Shown one piece after another: positions 26,518 through 35,014 of a DNA stretch of 64,000 nucleotides. The notes under the pieces are model-generated. The model saw only the letters and a list, made by a program, of their open reading frames with translations, was not told the origin of the DNA and ran no database searches. Position numbers and translations under genes: made by a program. Each line of letters begins with the position of its first letter. Within the stretch, counting starts at the first letter, position 1. The stretch is from an uncultured Pseudomonadota bacterium (GTDB lineage Bacteria > Pseudomonadota > Gammaproteobacteria > Burkholderiales > SG8-39): contig CAIXPL010000016.1 of NCBI GenBank assembly GCA_903921325.1, forward strand, positions 372,001 through 436,000, read 5' to 3'.

Positions 26518-27720
26518 ATGCGTGTCTGGCATTTCTCGGAAGAACCGTACCCGGCCGCATGGTCGGCCAACCCCGATAATCTGCGGGTCTCGTTGCCCAA
26601 CAGCAATATCGATCCAGTCAAAGCGGCCGATCTCTATCACCGCTATCTGGATGAGTGGCTGCTCGCCGATGATCTAGGCTTTGATATCTTTGCCAACGAG
26701 CATCACAGCACGCCGACGTGCATGACCGCCTCGGTCAACCTGATTCTCGCGATCCTGGCGCGTCAGACCAGGAAGGCGCGCCTGCTGGGCCTGGGCTTGC
26801 CGATCGGCATACGCACCGATCCGCTGCGTGTTGCCGAGGAACTGGCAATGATCGATGTGATCTCGCGCGGGCGGCTTGAGATGGGCTTCATCAAAGGCGT
26901 GCCGTATGAATTTTCGGCCGCCAATCGCAGTCCGGTGCGCATCATGGATCGTTTCTGGGAAGCCCACGATCTGATCATCAAGGCGATGAGCACGCATGAT
27001 GGCGCGTTCAGTTGGGAAGGCGAGTATTTTCATTATCGCAGTGTCAATATCTGGCCGCGGCCCTGGCAGCAACCGCATCCGCCGGTCTGGTCCAGTGTCG
27101 GCAGCATGCACAACGTGCGCAATATGGCCATCCGCGGCTACACGATGGCCACTTTCATCAATGGCTGGCAAAAGTCGCGCGATCTATTCACCGAATACCG
27201 CAAGCACTGGGCACTGGCAGGTCATGCCGGACCGGTGCCGCTGGACCGGTTTGCCTATCTGGGCATGGTGGCGATCGCTTCGACCCAGGCCGAGGCCGAG
27301 CGGCGCGGGCAACTGGTGCGTGGTTATCTTGAGACCAATGCGACCGCCTACGACCAGCACAAAAATCCGCCCGGATTCTGGTCAGCCGGTGATTCGGCGC
27401 GACTGATCAAGATGTTCGGGAAGCCGCATCCGACCATGACGGTCACCACCCGTGACGGTCAGAAGCTCGGACCGGTTGCGCAATGCTCGATTGCTGACAT
27501 GGTTGCTGGGGGTCTCATGTTCTGTGGCACCCCGGATCAGGTCTATGAGCAGATCGTGACCTTCGCCGATGCGGTCGGTGGCTTTGGCAATCTGCTGATG
27601 ATGGGGCAAGGCGGGCGCCTCGGGCATGAGGACACCGAGGACAGCTTGAAACTGTTCGGGCGCGAAGTGCTGCCGCGGCTGAAGGCCTACGGCGCGCAGA
27701 AGGCGCTGGAGGCGGCCTGA
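26518..27720 (+). CDS. Luciferase-like flavin-dependent monooxygenase (2)
   Basis: 400 aa from ATG 26518 (MRVWHFSEEPYPA), with GGGAG eight bases before it; an upstream in-frame ATG at 26446 lies inside the 71-bp repeat and would give a non-conserved leader. Shared segments with the first LLM protein are LADDLGFDIFANEHHS, GLGLPIGIRTDPLRVAEE, AMIDVISRGRLEMGF and the late FGNLLMMGQGGRLGHEDTED. It is a paralogue, not a duplicate, and probably acts on a related or sequential substrate. The 71-bp repeats separate it from the hydrolase gene, so it may have its own expression level. Confidence 0.9.
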   Translation: MRVWHFSEEPYPAAWSANPDNLRVSLPNSNIDPVKAADLYHRYLDEWLLADDLGFDIFANEHHSTPTCMTASVNLILAILARQTRKARLLGLGLPIGIRTDPLRVAEELAMIDVISRGRLEMGFIKGVPYEFSAANRSPVRIMDRFWEAHDLIIKAMSTHDGAFSWEGEYFHYRSVNIWPRPWQQPHPPVWSSVGSMHNVRNMAIRGYTMATFINGWQKSRDLFTEYRKHWALAGHAGPVPLDRFAYLGMVAIASTQAEAERRGQLVRGYLETNATAYDQHKNPPGFWSAGDSARLIKMFGKPHPTMTVTTRDGQKLGPVAQCSIADMVAGGLMFCGTPDQVYEQIVTFADAVGGFGNLLMMGQGGRLGHEDTEDSLKLFGREVLPRLKAYGAQKALEAA

Positions 27721-27751
27721 TCGATGCGCCGGACTGCGGCCGTTTGACTGA

Positions 27752-27787
27752 CCGCGTTCAGGGCGGCGACTGCCGTCCTGAACGCGG
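27752..27787. terminator. Strong hairpin between convergent genes
   Basis: A 16-bp stem (27752-27767 with 27772-27787; one G-T pair) around a 4-base loop GACT. The outer arms are CCGCGTTCAGG and CCTGAACGCGG. It lies between the stops of the second LLM gene (27720) and the rhomboid gene (27816), so it can act on both strands. No T-run follows, so Rho-independent termination is likely but not certain. Confidence 0.6.
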
Positions 27788-27815
27788 CTGATTCGGCCGT
27801 TGGCGTGCGGGCGAG

Positions 27816-28409
27816 TCAGCCGCGAGCCTGTGCCCGCCAGCGCTGGATCATGATCCAGCCGCCGACCATGCCGCCCAGATGAGCAAAGTGGGCAACGCCT
27901 TCCTGGGTGCCAGTGACACCCTGAACCAGTTCAATGACCGCGTACAGACTCACGAACAACCAGGCGGGCATGGGAATCGGCGGAAAGATCAGCATGATGA
28001 TCCGGCGCGGATAGAACATGGCAAAGGCGAGCAGGATGCCAAACACGCCGCCCGATGCACCCAGCGTGGGGTAAGGCTCGGCACCAGCGACACCGGCAAC
28101 GACCAGTTGAAAGACGCCTGCGACCACGACACAGACCGTGTAGTACACAATGAACCGGCGTGATCCCAGTGTGCGTTCGACATCGGCGCCAAACATCCAG
28201 AGCGCCAGCATATTGAGTCCGATATGGGCAATGTTGCCATGCAGGAAGGCATAGGTCAGTAGTTGCCAGGGGTTGAAGCCGGCGCCTATGGATGAGGACC
28301 CAAGTGGCCACAAGGCGAACTGCACTATCAGAACATCGTTGGCACCGAGCATCTGCAACAGATACACGAGCGCATTGATGATCAGCAAGGAGCGAGTGAC
28401 GGGCGGCAT
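27816..28409 (-). CDS. Rhomboid-family intramembrane serine protease (1)
   Basis: 197 aa from the ATG ending at 28409 (MPPVTRSLLIINAL). The frame extends upstream to 28679, but that part is unlike the family and overlaps the divergent gene. Six hydrophobic helices are visible, with HGNIAHIGLNMLALWMFG in helix 2, catalytic Ser119 in GASGG and catalytic His177 in AHLGG. Rhomboids cleave membrane-protein helices; small bacterial ones have roles in quality control or signalling, the substrate here is unknown. Only 37 bases separate its start from the divergent Bug gene. A bidirectional hairpin follows its stop. Confidence 0.92.
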   Translation of the reverse strand: MPPVTRSLLIINALVYLLQMLGANDVLIVQFALWPLGSSSIGAGFNPWQLLTYAFLHGNIAHIGLNMLALWMFGADVERTLGSRRFIVYYTVCVVVAGVFQLVVAGVAGAEPYPTLGASGGVFGILLAFAMFYPRRIIMLIFPPIPMPAWLFVSLYAVIELVQGVTGTQEGVAHFAHLGGMVGGWIMIQRWRAQARG

Positions 28410-28446
28410 GCGGCGTACGTTAACATGTGGAACGAGGAGGGAGACG

Positions 28447-29550
28447 ATGATGCGAGACTGGGCACCTGCGGTCAACTGGGCATTAGTACGGCACAGCGAA
28501 CCTGCGATGAGTGAGCGGCGCGCTGGGCGAGGCTCGGCAGATTGGCGCGCCGCTGCAACATCGTGCGGGCGTGCGGCACGCCTTGCCGCCGCCAGAGTTG
28601 CTGTTCTGTTCGCGTGCGTCGGTCTTGCTCTCAGCGCGCCGTCGTGGGCGCAGAGCCAGGCGGGCACAAATCGGGCCATACGGATCGTGGTGCCCTATGG
28701 GGCCGGTGGCGCACCTGATGTCATCGCGCGGGTGCTGAGTCAGAAAATGTCTGCCGACCTCGCCCAGCAGATCGTCGTTGACAATCGACCGGGGGCTGGC
28801 GGCATTGTCGCGGCTGAACTGGTTGTGCATGCACCGCCGGACGGCAATACGCTGTTCATCGCCGATCTTGGGCACATGGCCATCAATCCGGCGACCTATC
28901 CCAATCTGCCCTATAAGCCGCTCACCGATTTTGCGCCGATCAGTCAGCTTGCCTACACGCCCCTATTCATGGCCGCTACCCCGTCAATCAATTCGGTGCA
29001 CGAGTTGATCGAGCAGTCACACAATGCCCACGGCCTGCACTACGGGTCATCGGGAAATGGCAGCCCGCATCATCTGGGAATGGAGTTATTCAAATTGATG
29101 ACCGGCGCCGAGTTGATCCACATTCCCTATAAAGGGGTGGCGCAATCGGTGCCTGCACTGCTCGCGGGCGACGTGTCAGTGATCATTGTCGGCTTTCCGT
29201 CCATCATCCCTCACGCGCGGGCGGGTAAGGTTCGTCTGCTGGGCGTGACCACCGCGCGGCGAACGCCGCTGATGCCGGAGCTTGCCACGGTGGCTGAGTC
29301 CGGTGCGTCAGGCTATGACATCAATGTGGGTGTTGGGCTGCTCGCACCGGCCGGCACGCCGCGCGAGGTGATCAAGCGGCTTCACGATGCTGCTGTCAAG
29401 GTGATTGCCGAGCCCGAGACAGCACGCTACCTGATCGGGCTGGGGATTGATCCGTTTGGCAGCACGCCCGAGCAATACAGCGAAATCCTGCGCACTGATC
29501 TGCGCAAATATGACGATCTCGTGCGCCGCGTTGGCGTGAAAGTCGACTAG
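28447..29550 (+). CDS. Bug/TctC-family periplasmic solute-binding protein (5)
   Basis: About 367 aa from ATG 28447 (MMRDWAP), supported by the strong ribosome site GGAGGGAG five bases before. This gives a long n-region (about 45 residues) before the signal hydrophobic core AAARVAVLFACVGLALSAPSWAQ; an internal ATG at 28507 (MSERRAG) would give a more ordinary signal. The mature protein has IRIVVPYGAGGAPD, GAGGIVAAELV and HIPYKGVAQSVPALLAGD. It is divergent from the rhomboid gene, and no other transport component is near. Confidence 0.9.
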   Translation: MMRDWAPAVNWALVRHSEPAMSERRAGRGSADWRAAATSCGRAARLAAARVAVLFACVGLALSAPSWAQSQAGTNRAIRIVVPYGAGGAPDVIARVLSQKMSADLAQQIVVDNRPGAGGIVAAELVVHAPPDGNTLFIADLGHMAINPATYPNLPYKPLTDFAPISQLAYTPLFMAATPSINSVHELIEQSHNAHGLHYGSSGNGSPHHLGMELFKLMTGAELIHIPYKGVAQSVPALLAGDVSVIIVGFPSIIPHARAGKVRLLGVTTARRTPLMPELATVAESGASGYDINVGVGLLAPAGTPREVIKRLHDAAVKVIAEPETARYLIGLGIDPFGSTPEQYSEILRTDLRKYDDLVRRVGVKVD

Positions 29551-29647
29551 CCAAGCCGGACTCATCCGCGCGATCACAGGGTCGGTCAAGGCTATGGGTG
29601 ATGAAACCATGACGGCCGCGTGCTGCCAGGATTTGCGCGACCGGCGG

Positions 29648-31153
29648 CTAATCTGATGTGTTCCTGGTTTGCGCCAGCTGAGCGGACTGCGCGAAGCGAT
29701 CCCATACCCGGGTGAGCCGGTCGATCAAGGCGCTGCGGCGCTCGTTCAGATGGTGCTCGAGTGCAAGCGAACGGATCGGCGCATGGGTCGATTGCATTGG
29801 TATGGCGGCCAGATCGCGCAGGCGCTCATGCGCTACATGAATATCGTTCAAGGCCCCCAGCACGTCCTGTACACGGCGTAACGGGCGCAGGTAGGCTGCC
29901 ACTGCAACGGCCTCGTAGAGCGAGCCCAGAAAGTCTACCGAATAGCGCAGCTTCTTGGCCGCGATCCGCAATTCATGACGCTGCTCGTCAGTCGCCCTGC
30001 CGAGTCGCCGCGCGCGGCGTAGCAACCGGGCGCGGCGGCGCTCAAGCTCACGGTGCGCGTATTCGCCTACCGCCTGCTGAAGCTGTGCTGCGTTTATCGA
30101 CGCAGCGGGTTCCCGCCAGGGGCTCGCCACCACCCATTCAGTGAGCAGCAATTGCAATTGGCCATAGCGCGCAGAGCGCACGGCACGCGCAAGGGCCTGA
30201 CGCGCTGCGGCGATGCGAATGCCCACGGCGTCATCGATTGCGTCACGCTGCGTATCATTGAGAACATGGTCAGGCGTGGCACGTATTGTCTCAGTCCGCA
30301 ACACTTCCCAATCGCGCACCGCGCCCAGTGAGTGGGCAAGCCAGCGCAGCTCCGCGCGCAAATGCTCGGTGGGTGACGCTGCGAGCATTGGTTTGAACAG
30401 ACTGAGCGCAGAGCCCAGTTGACGTAGCGCGACGCGCGCCTGGTGTACGCTTTCCGGGTCGTCGCCGTGCACCAGGCCCTGCTCGTTATCGCAATACAGG
30501 GTGACGCATTGGCGCACGATATGCGTGAACGCCTGTTCGCAGTTCATTGTCGCGGTCAGTTCAAAGCGACTGGCGTGCACCACCGGCGGCGGGCGGGTCC
30601 GCACAGAGTCCATTACCTGCAGTCCGAGAGGTCTCGCGGTGATTCGCAACGCACAGCGTGCCCCCAGACCTGCCGACAGGGTGTGCGCGAATCCGACGAG
30701 CGCGGCCGCATCGTCACCCTCAACACTCAGACTGATGCTGTCCAGAGGGTGAGGCCCGCTCGCGGTACGCAGCCGTCCATGTAACGCGCAGATGCTGATC
30801 ACACCCTGTGCCGTCTTGACGCGCCAGTCAGTCCGTTCAAGCTGGGCACTGGCGTAGACGATGAAATCGGAGTCGAGGACCATGGGTTCGGTAGCAATCG
30901 CTTCAACCCAGCCGCCACGCCGCTCATGGCGTGTCAGCGTCAAACGATGCTGCGGGCCGGGGCTGGCACCACCAGCGTGCTCACCGTGTTCGACGGTACA
31001 CACCAGATCGCGTGCGCGCAGGGCAAAATCGGCCGTGTCAAGGAAGTCCAGGTGTTGTTCGCTGCGTTTCGGCGCTCGCGGATCGACCCATGCGGCAAGC
31101 CGGGCGCGCAGCGCCGGAGTGGAAAAAAATCGCAGGCTCAGGGTAGTGGTCAT
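29648..31153 (-). CDS. CYTH-CHAD domain protein with degenerate CYTH motif
   Basis: A 501-aa protein. The N-terminal half (about 1-190) resembles a CYTH triphosphate-tunnel domain, and the C-terminal half (about 205-495) is a CHAD helical domain with ESVHQARVALRQLGSALSLF and HELRIAAKKLRYSVDFL. CHAD domains bind polyphosphate or phosphohistidine through conserved His/Lys/Arg. The CYTH hallmark ExExK at the N-terminus is not present: the start reads MTTTLSLRFF. So the triphosphatase function may be lost and the protein may be a polyphosphate-granule-binding protein. It is divergent from the RidA-Rieske operon. Confidence 0.85.
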   Translation of the reverse strand: MTTTLSLRFFSTPALRARLAAWVDPRAPKRSEQHLDFLDTADFALRARDLVCTVEHGEHAGGASPGPQHRLTLTRHERRGGWVEAIATEPMVLDSDFIVYASAQLERTDWRVKTAQGVISICALHGRLRTASGPHPLDSISLSVEGDDAAALVGFAHTLSAGLGARCALRITARPLGLQVMDSVRTRPPPVVHASRFELTATMNCEQAFTHIVRQCVTLYCDNEQGLVHGDDPESVHQARVALRQLGSALSLFKPMLAASPTEHLRAELRWLAHSLGAVRDWEVLRTETIRATPDHVLNDTQRDAIDDAVGIRIAAARQALARAVRSARYGQLQLLLTEWVVASPWREPAASINAAQLQQAVGEYAHRELERRRARLLRRARRLGRATDEQRHELRIAAKKLRYSVDFLGSLYEAVAVAAYLRPLRRVQDVLGALNDIHVAHERLRDLAAIPMQSTHAPIRSLALEHHLNERRSALIDRLTRVWDRFAQSAQLAQTRNTSD

Positions 31154-31328
31154 TGCTATGGCACTGGGCGTCGCGCACCGGGCTGGGCGGATAAAGCGCT
31201 ATCGGTCCATCCACGGGACCCGCAGATGGCTAGAATTCCGCAGGGATGTTACCGGGCCAAGACCGCCAATGGCGCGATAATGTCACTCCAGTTGATCCCT
31301 TACAGACACAGACACGAAAGGAAACGCG

Positions 31329-31799
31329 ATGTCAGGACGCATTGATGCTCGGTTGGCCGAACTCGGTCTTAGCATTCCGGTCCCTGGTGAGCCGGCCGGA
31401 AATTATGTCGGGTATGTCATTACCGGCAACCTGGTCTATACCGCAGGTCAGGTACCCGTTGAGAACGGCGAACGACGATATATCGGTCGCCTTGGGCGCG
31501 AGTTTTCCATTCACGACGGGCAGAAGGCGGCCGAACTGGCGGCGCTCAATGTACTCGCCCGTGTGAAGGCGGCCTGCGATGGCGATCTGGATCGCGTTGT
31601 ACGGGTGGTCAAGCTGGTCGGATTCGTCAATGCGGTGGAGACTTTCGGCGATCATCCCAAAGTGATCAACGGTGCTTCCGATCTGATGGTGAAGATCTTC
31701 GGTGATGCCGGACGCCATGCGCGCTCAGCGATCGGCATGGGGTCGCTGCCCTTCGGGGTGGCGGTTGAAGTCGAAGGTGTGTTCGAGATTCGCATCTGA
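31329..31799 (+). CDS. RidA/YjgF family protein
   Basis: A 156-aa trimeric-type imine/enamine deaminase family member. Segments VITGNLVYTAGQVPVENG, NVLARVKAACDGDLDRVVRVVKLVGFVN and GAGRHARSAIGMGSLPFGVAVEVEG (given in parts) match the family; the critical Arg in the motif before SAIG is present (HARSAIG). The proteins hydrolyse reactive 2-aminoacrylate-type enamines or act in pathways producing imines. AAAGGA precedes ATG 31329. It sits 6 bases before the Rieske alpha-subunit gene, hinting that the oxygenase operon makes an amine or imine intermediate. Confidence 0.9.
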   Translation: MSGRIDARLAELGLSIPVPGEPAGNYVGYVITGNLVYTAGQVPVENGERRYIGRLGREFSIHDGQKAAELAALNVLARVKAACDGDLDRVVRVVKLVGFVNAVETFGDHPKVINGASDLMVKIFGDAGRHARSAIGMGSLPFGVAVEVEGVFEIRI

Positions 31800-31805
31800 T
31801 CGACC

Positions 31806-33155
31806 ATGACGATCGATCCTGCGCGGCTGGTGCTTGATTCTGGCGAGCGATTCAACGTTCATCGCGACATTTTTCGCGAGCCCGAGATATTCGAACTCGA
31901 AATGCGCCACATTTTCGAGGGCACCTGGGTGTTTCTCGGTTTTGCCTGTCAGGTGCCCAACCCGCACGATTTTTTCACCACCACCATCGGGCGCGCGCCG
32001 GTCATCGTGTCGCGCGATGGCAGCGGGCAGCTGGGCGCCTGGTTGAATTCTTGTCGCCACCGCGGCGCGCTGGTCTGCCACACCGAGCAGGGCAATCAGA
32101 AGTTCCATGTCTGCCATTACCATGGCTGGGCATATGACTCGGGCGGCAAGATCGTCGATATAAAAGACCAGGCGCATGCCTGCTACCCGCCGGATTTCGC
32201 GCGTGAAGATCACGGCTTGAAGCCGGTTGCGCGGTTCGGCGAGTATCGCGGCTTCCTGTTCGGCAGCTTGAACCCCGCTGTGCCGAGTCTCGATGAGCAC
32301 CTGGGTGACACCCGTGTGTTCCTTGACATGGTGGTCGACCAGAGCGAACAGGGCTTTGAAGTCGTGCCCGGCTACTCTTCCTATGTGTTCAATGGCAACT
32401 GGAAGCTGCAGATCGAGAATTGCGTCGATCTTTATCACCTGACATCGACGCATCCGAGTTTCATGCAGATTGTCGAGCGGCGCAGCAAGGGCGATTCGCG
32501 CAATGGGCTGGCAGCAATCAATTTTTCTGACTACCGCCTGCCCGGTATGGTGCGTGGCAGCTACACCTTCCCCCATGGTCATGCCATGGTCTGGGGCGGC
32601 ACGGCCGCACCGCAAGTGCGGCCGCTGCATGCCGATATCGAGCGGGTGCGTGCGCGGGTGGGTGATCTGCGCGCACAATGGATGCTCGCCACGCGCAATC
32701 TCACGCTCTATCCCAATGTGCAGATTGCCGAGAATGCCTCTCTTCAGGTGCGGGTGATCCGCCCACTCGCAGTCGATCGCACCGAGATGCGCATCTATTG
32801 CCTCGGACCGGTCGGTGAGTCGGCAGCGGCCCGCGAGCATCGGATTCGGCAATATGAGGATTTTTTCAATTCCACCGGCATGGCGACCCCGGATGACACG
32901 GTGTGCTATCAGGATTGTCAGAGCGGATTTGGCGCTCGCGATGTGCAGTGGCAGCAAGGCTACGAGCGTGGCCTTGGGGTGCGAGTGAACGGCCCGGACG
33001 AACATGCACGATCACTGGGCATTCACCCGGTCACCAGCGTCACCGGCCCATTCGATATCCAGGACGAGACGGTATTCCATGCCGGTTACCGGCAGTGGCT
33101 GCGGCTGATGCAGGCCGGGTGTGAACGAGCGGCCGAGTCACCGGGGCGATCATGA
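31806..33155 (+). CDS. Rieske-type aromatic ring-hydroxylating oxygenase, alpha subunit
   Basis: A 449-aa terminal oxygenase large subunit. The Rieske [2Fe-2S] ligands are Cys83, His85, Cys103 and His106 (CRHRG ... CHYHGW). The mononuclear iron site lies in NWKLQIENCVDLYHLTSTHP, with His211 and His216; Asp208 is the likely electron-transfer bridge. Length is normal for the benzoate/anthranilate/naphthalene dioxygenase group. It is followed by the matching beta subunit, but no ferredoxin or reductase gene is adjacent, so electrons must come from elsewhere. Substrate unknown; the neighbouring LivK-type protein and RidA suggest an amino- or amido-aromatic. Confidence 0.93.
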   Translation: MTIDPARLVLDSGERFNVHRDIFREPEIFELEMRHIFEGTWVFLGFACQVPNPHDFFTTTIGRAPVIVSRDGSGQLGAWLNSCRHRGALVCHTEQGNQKFHVCHYHGWAYDSGGKIVDIKDQAHACYPPDFAREDHGLKPVARFGEYRGFLFGSLNPAVPSLDEHLGDTRVFLDMVVDQSEQGFEVVPGYSSYVFNGNWKLQIENCVDLYHLTSTHPSFMQIVERRSKGDSRNGLAAINFSDYRLPGMVRGSYTFPHGHAMVWGGTAAPQVRPLHADIERVRARVGDLRAQWMLATRNLTLYPNVQIAENASLQVRVIRPLAVDRTEMRIYCLGPVGESAAAREHRIRQYEDFFNSTGMATPDDTVCYQDCQSGFGARDVQWQQGYERGLGVRVNGPDEHARSLGIHPVTSVTGPFDIQDETVFHAGYRQWLRLMQAGCERAAESPGRS

Positions 33156-33216
33156 GCTCCGCTCATCAAATCAATTTTGATCGATCTGCTGATCGCGTTG
33201 ATTGTCAATCAGCGGA
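33152..33216. other. Structured linker between Rieske alpha and beta genes
   Basis: The 68-base linker holds successive inverted repeats: ATGAGC-TCC-GCTCAT (33152-33166, overlapping the alpha stop), ATCAAA-TCAAT-TTTGAT (33165-33181) and TGATT-GTC-AATCA (33199-33211). Nested CTGAT/ATCAG arms flank the third. The beta ribosome site GGAGGG follows. This could be an mRNA processing or stability element setting the alpha:beta ratio, or a translational attenuator. Confidence 0.45.
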
Positions 33217-33222
33217 GGGTTC

Positions 33223-33741
33223 ATGAGTTCACTCAATCAATCGGCCTCAGCCGATGCGGTACGTCGCGCCACCGAGTTGCTGTATCGCGAAGCGGCGTAT
33301 CTGGACTCGCAACGCTGGGACGACTGGCTGGCGCTATTCTGCGACGACTGTGAGTACTGGGTGCCGGCATGGAAGTCAGAGCATCAGACTACCGAGGATC
33401 CGCGGCGTGAAGTGTCACTGATCTATTACTCGAACCGCGGCGGGCTCGAAGACCGCGTCTGGCGCGTGCGCTCGGGCCGTTCGGTGGCATCCAAACCGCT
33501 GCCACGCACGCAGCATGCGTTTTCCAATATTCTGGTCGACGCAATCGAGCCGGGGCAGTGGCAGGTGATCGCCAACTGGACGGTGCACCAATATCTGCTC
33601 AAGTCGCGTGAAGTCCAGGTACTGTTCGGGCACACGACCTATCGGCTGATTGAGCAGGATGACACATTGCGCATTGCACGGCGCAAGGCAACGCTGCTCA
33701 ACGACCTGATGCCGGCCATGCTCGATTTCTACAGCCTGTAG
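33223..33741 (+). CDS. Rieske-type ring-hydroxylating oxygenase, beta subunit
   Basis: 172 aa from ATG 33223 (MSSLNQSASA), set by GGAGGG a few bases upstream; an in-frame ATG at 33202 lacks one. It has the NTF2-like fold of oxygenase small subunits: ELLYREAAYLDSQRWDDWLALF, DDCEYWVPAW and DDTLRIARRKATLLND are standard. It should form an alpha3beta3 hexamer with the preceding protein. The small subunit contributes to assembly and substrate preference. The 68-base linker before it is rich in inverted repeats. Confidence 0.92.
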   Translation: MSSLNQSASADAVRRATELLYREAAYLDSQRWDDWLALFCDDCEYWVPAWKSEHQTTEDPRREVSLIYYSNRGGLEDRVWRVRSGRSVASKPLPRTQHAFSNILVDAIEPGQWQVIANWTVHQYLLKSREVQVLFGHTTYRLIEQDDTLRIARRKATLLNDLMPAMLDFYSL

Positions 33742-33826
33742 TGACTCTTAGCCGCGCCGCCGGTTGACGACTTGCCGGCCGGCACGGTATACCGCGTGCA
33801 GACTTATACCCCTCATGGAGACCTCG

Positions 33827-34969
33827 ATGCGCAACCGGATACCCCAGGCAGGCTTCGCCCTGCTGTTGAGCGTGCTTGCCTTGGCCGCGGCTTCACCCGT
33901 TCGCGCTGACATCGTGGTAGGGGGGACGTTTACCGCGACCGGACCCAATACGCCGATCGGGGCACCTGGCAAGAATGCCTTTGCCATCTTTCCCGAGACA
34001 ATTGCCGGACAGCACGTGAAATACATCGGCCTTGATGATGCCTGTGACTCGACGCTCGCCGCCAAGAACATGCGCAAGCTGACCGAGGAGGACAAGGTCG
34101 ATGTCGTGGTTGGGACCAGTTGTACGCCAGGCTGCCTGGCGATGGCCGACGTGGCGCAGGAAAGAAAAACCGCCCAGGTCTGCCTCGCGCCGCTGCCGCC
34201 ACGTAACCCCTGGGTGTTCAGTGTCCCGCAATCGGCCCAGATCATGATCGAGGGCCTGGTCGAGCACATGAAGGCCCACGGCGCGAAATCGGTGGCGTTC
34301 ATCGGGTTTTCCGATGGATGGGGCGATCTGAATTACGACGCGCTCAACAAACTCGCGCCGGCCGCCGGCATCAAGGTGATCACCAATGAGCGCTACGCCC
34401 GCGCTGACACCAGTGTGACGCCACAAGTGCTCAAGATGTTCTCGCTCAACCCGGACGTGGTGTATGTCGGCGCATCCGCAGCCCCGGCCGCGCTGCCCTC
34501 GATCGCGCTTGCCGAGCGTGGCTACAAGGGGCAGGTTTATCACTCGCCAGCGGTGGCCAACCCGGACTTTCTGCGTGTCGGCGGCAAGGCAGTGGAAGGC
34601 TCACTCGTTGCCACCGGGCCGTTTCTGGTGCGCGATCAGTTGCCCGACAGCAACCTGTCGAAGAAGCCGGGCCTTGAGTTTGCGCGGCTGTATGACGCCC
34701 GCTATGGCGCCGGATCGGTCACGCCCTTCGGTGCCTATGCGTGGGACGTCTACTTATGGCTCAATGCGGCGATCCCGGTCGCCCTCAAGCAAGGCAAGCC
34801 CGGCACGGTGGAGTTCCGCCAGGCCCTGCGCGATGCCCTGGAGAATTTGCACGACGTGGCCGGCACGCATGCGATCTACTCCACTTCAGCCAGTGATCAC
34901 AGTGGCGTGGACGCACGTGGTCGGGTGATCGTGCGGGTGGAGAATGGCGCCTTCCGGTTGGTTAATTGA
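33827..34969 (+). CDS. ABC-type branched-chain amino acid-like substrate-binding protein (3)
   Basis: 380 aa from ATG 33827 (MRNRIPQAGF), with GGAG about eight bases before. The signal peptide is LLLSVLALAAASPVRAD; the first lobe starts with IVVGGTFTATGPNTPIGAPGK. Four Cys residues (DACDS, SCTPGCLA, QVCLA) suggest one or two disulfides in the first lobe. It is 85 bases after the Rieske beta gene and is likely the receptor for the oxygenase substrate. No LivHMGF transport genes follow. Confidence 0.9.
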   Translation: MRNRIPQAGFALLLSVLALAAASPVRADIVVGGTFTATGPNTPIGAPGKNAFAIFPETIAGQHVKYIGLDDACDSTLAAKNMRKLTEEDKVDVVVGTSCTPGCLAMADVAQERKTAQVCLAPLPPRNPWVFSVPQSAQIMIEGLVEHMKAHGAKSVAFIGFSDGWGDLNYDALNKLAPAAGIKVITNERYARADTSVTPQVLKMFSLNPDVVYVGASAAPAALPSIALAERGYKGQVYHSPAVANPDFLRVGGKAVEGSLVATGPFLVRDQLPDSNLSKKPGLEFARLYDARYGAGSVTPFGAYAWDVYLWLNAAIPVALKQGKPGTVEFRQALRDALENLHDVAGTHAIYSTSASDHSGVDARGRVIVRVENGAFRLVN

Positions 34970-35014
34970 GTGATCGCCCGCACCCCGCTGATTGTCGTGA
35001 TTGACCGCTGACTC

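Noticed and set aside
31725-33005. Open minus-strand frame of 426 codons opposite the Rieske alpha gene
   Set aside because: No conserved features; the plus strand carries the complete Rieske and iron-site motifs.
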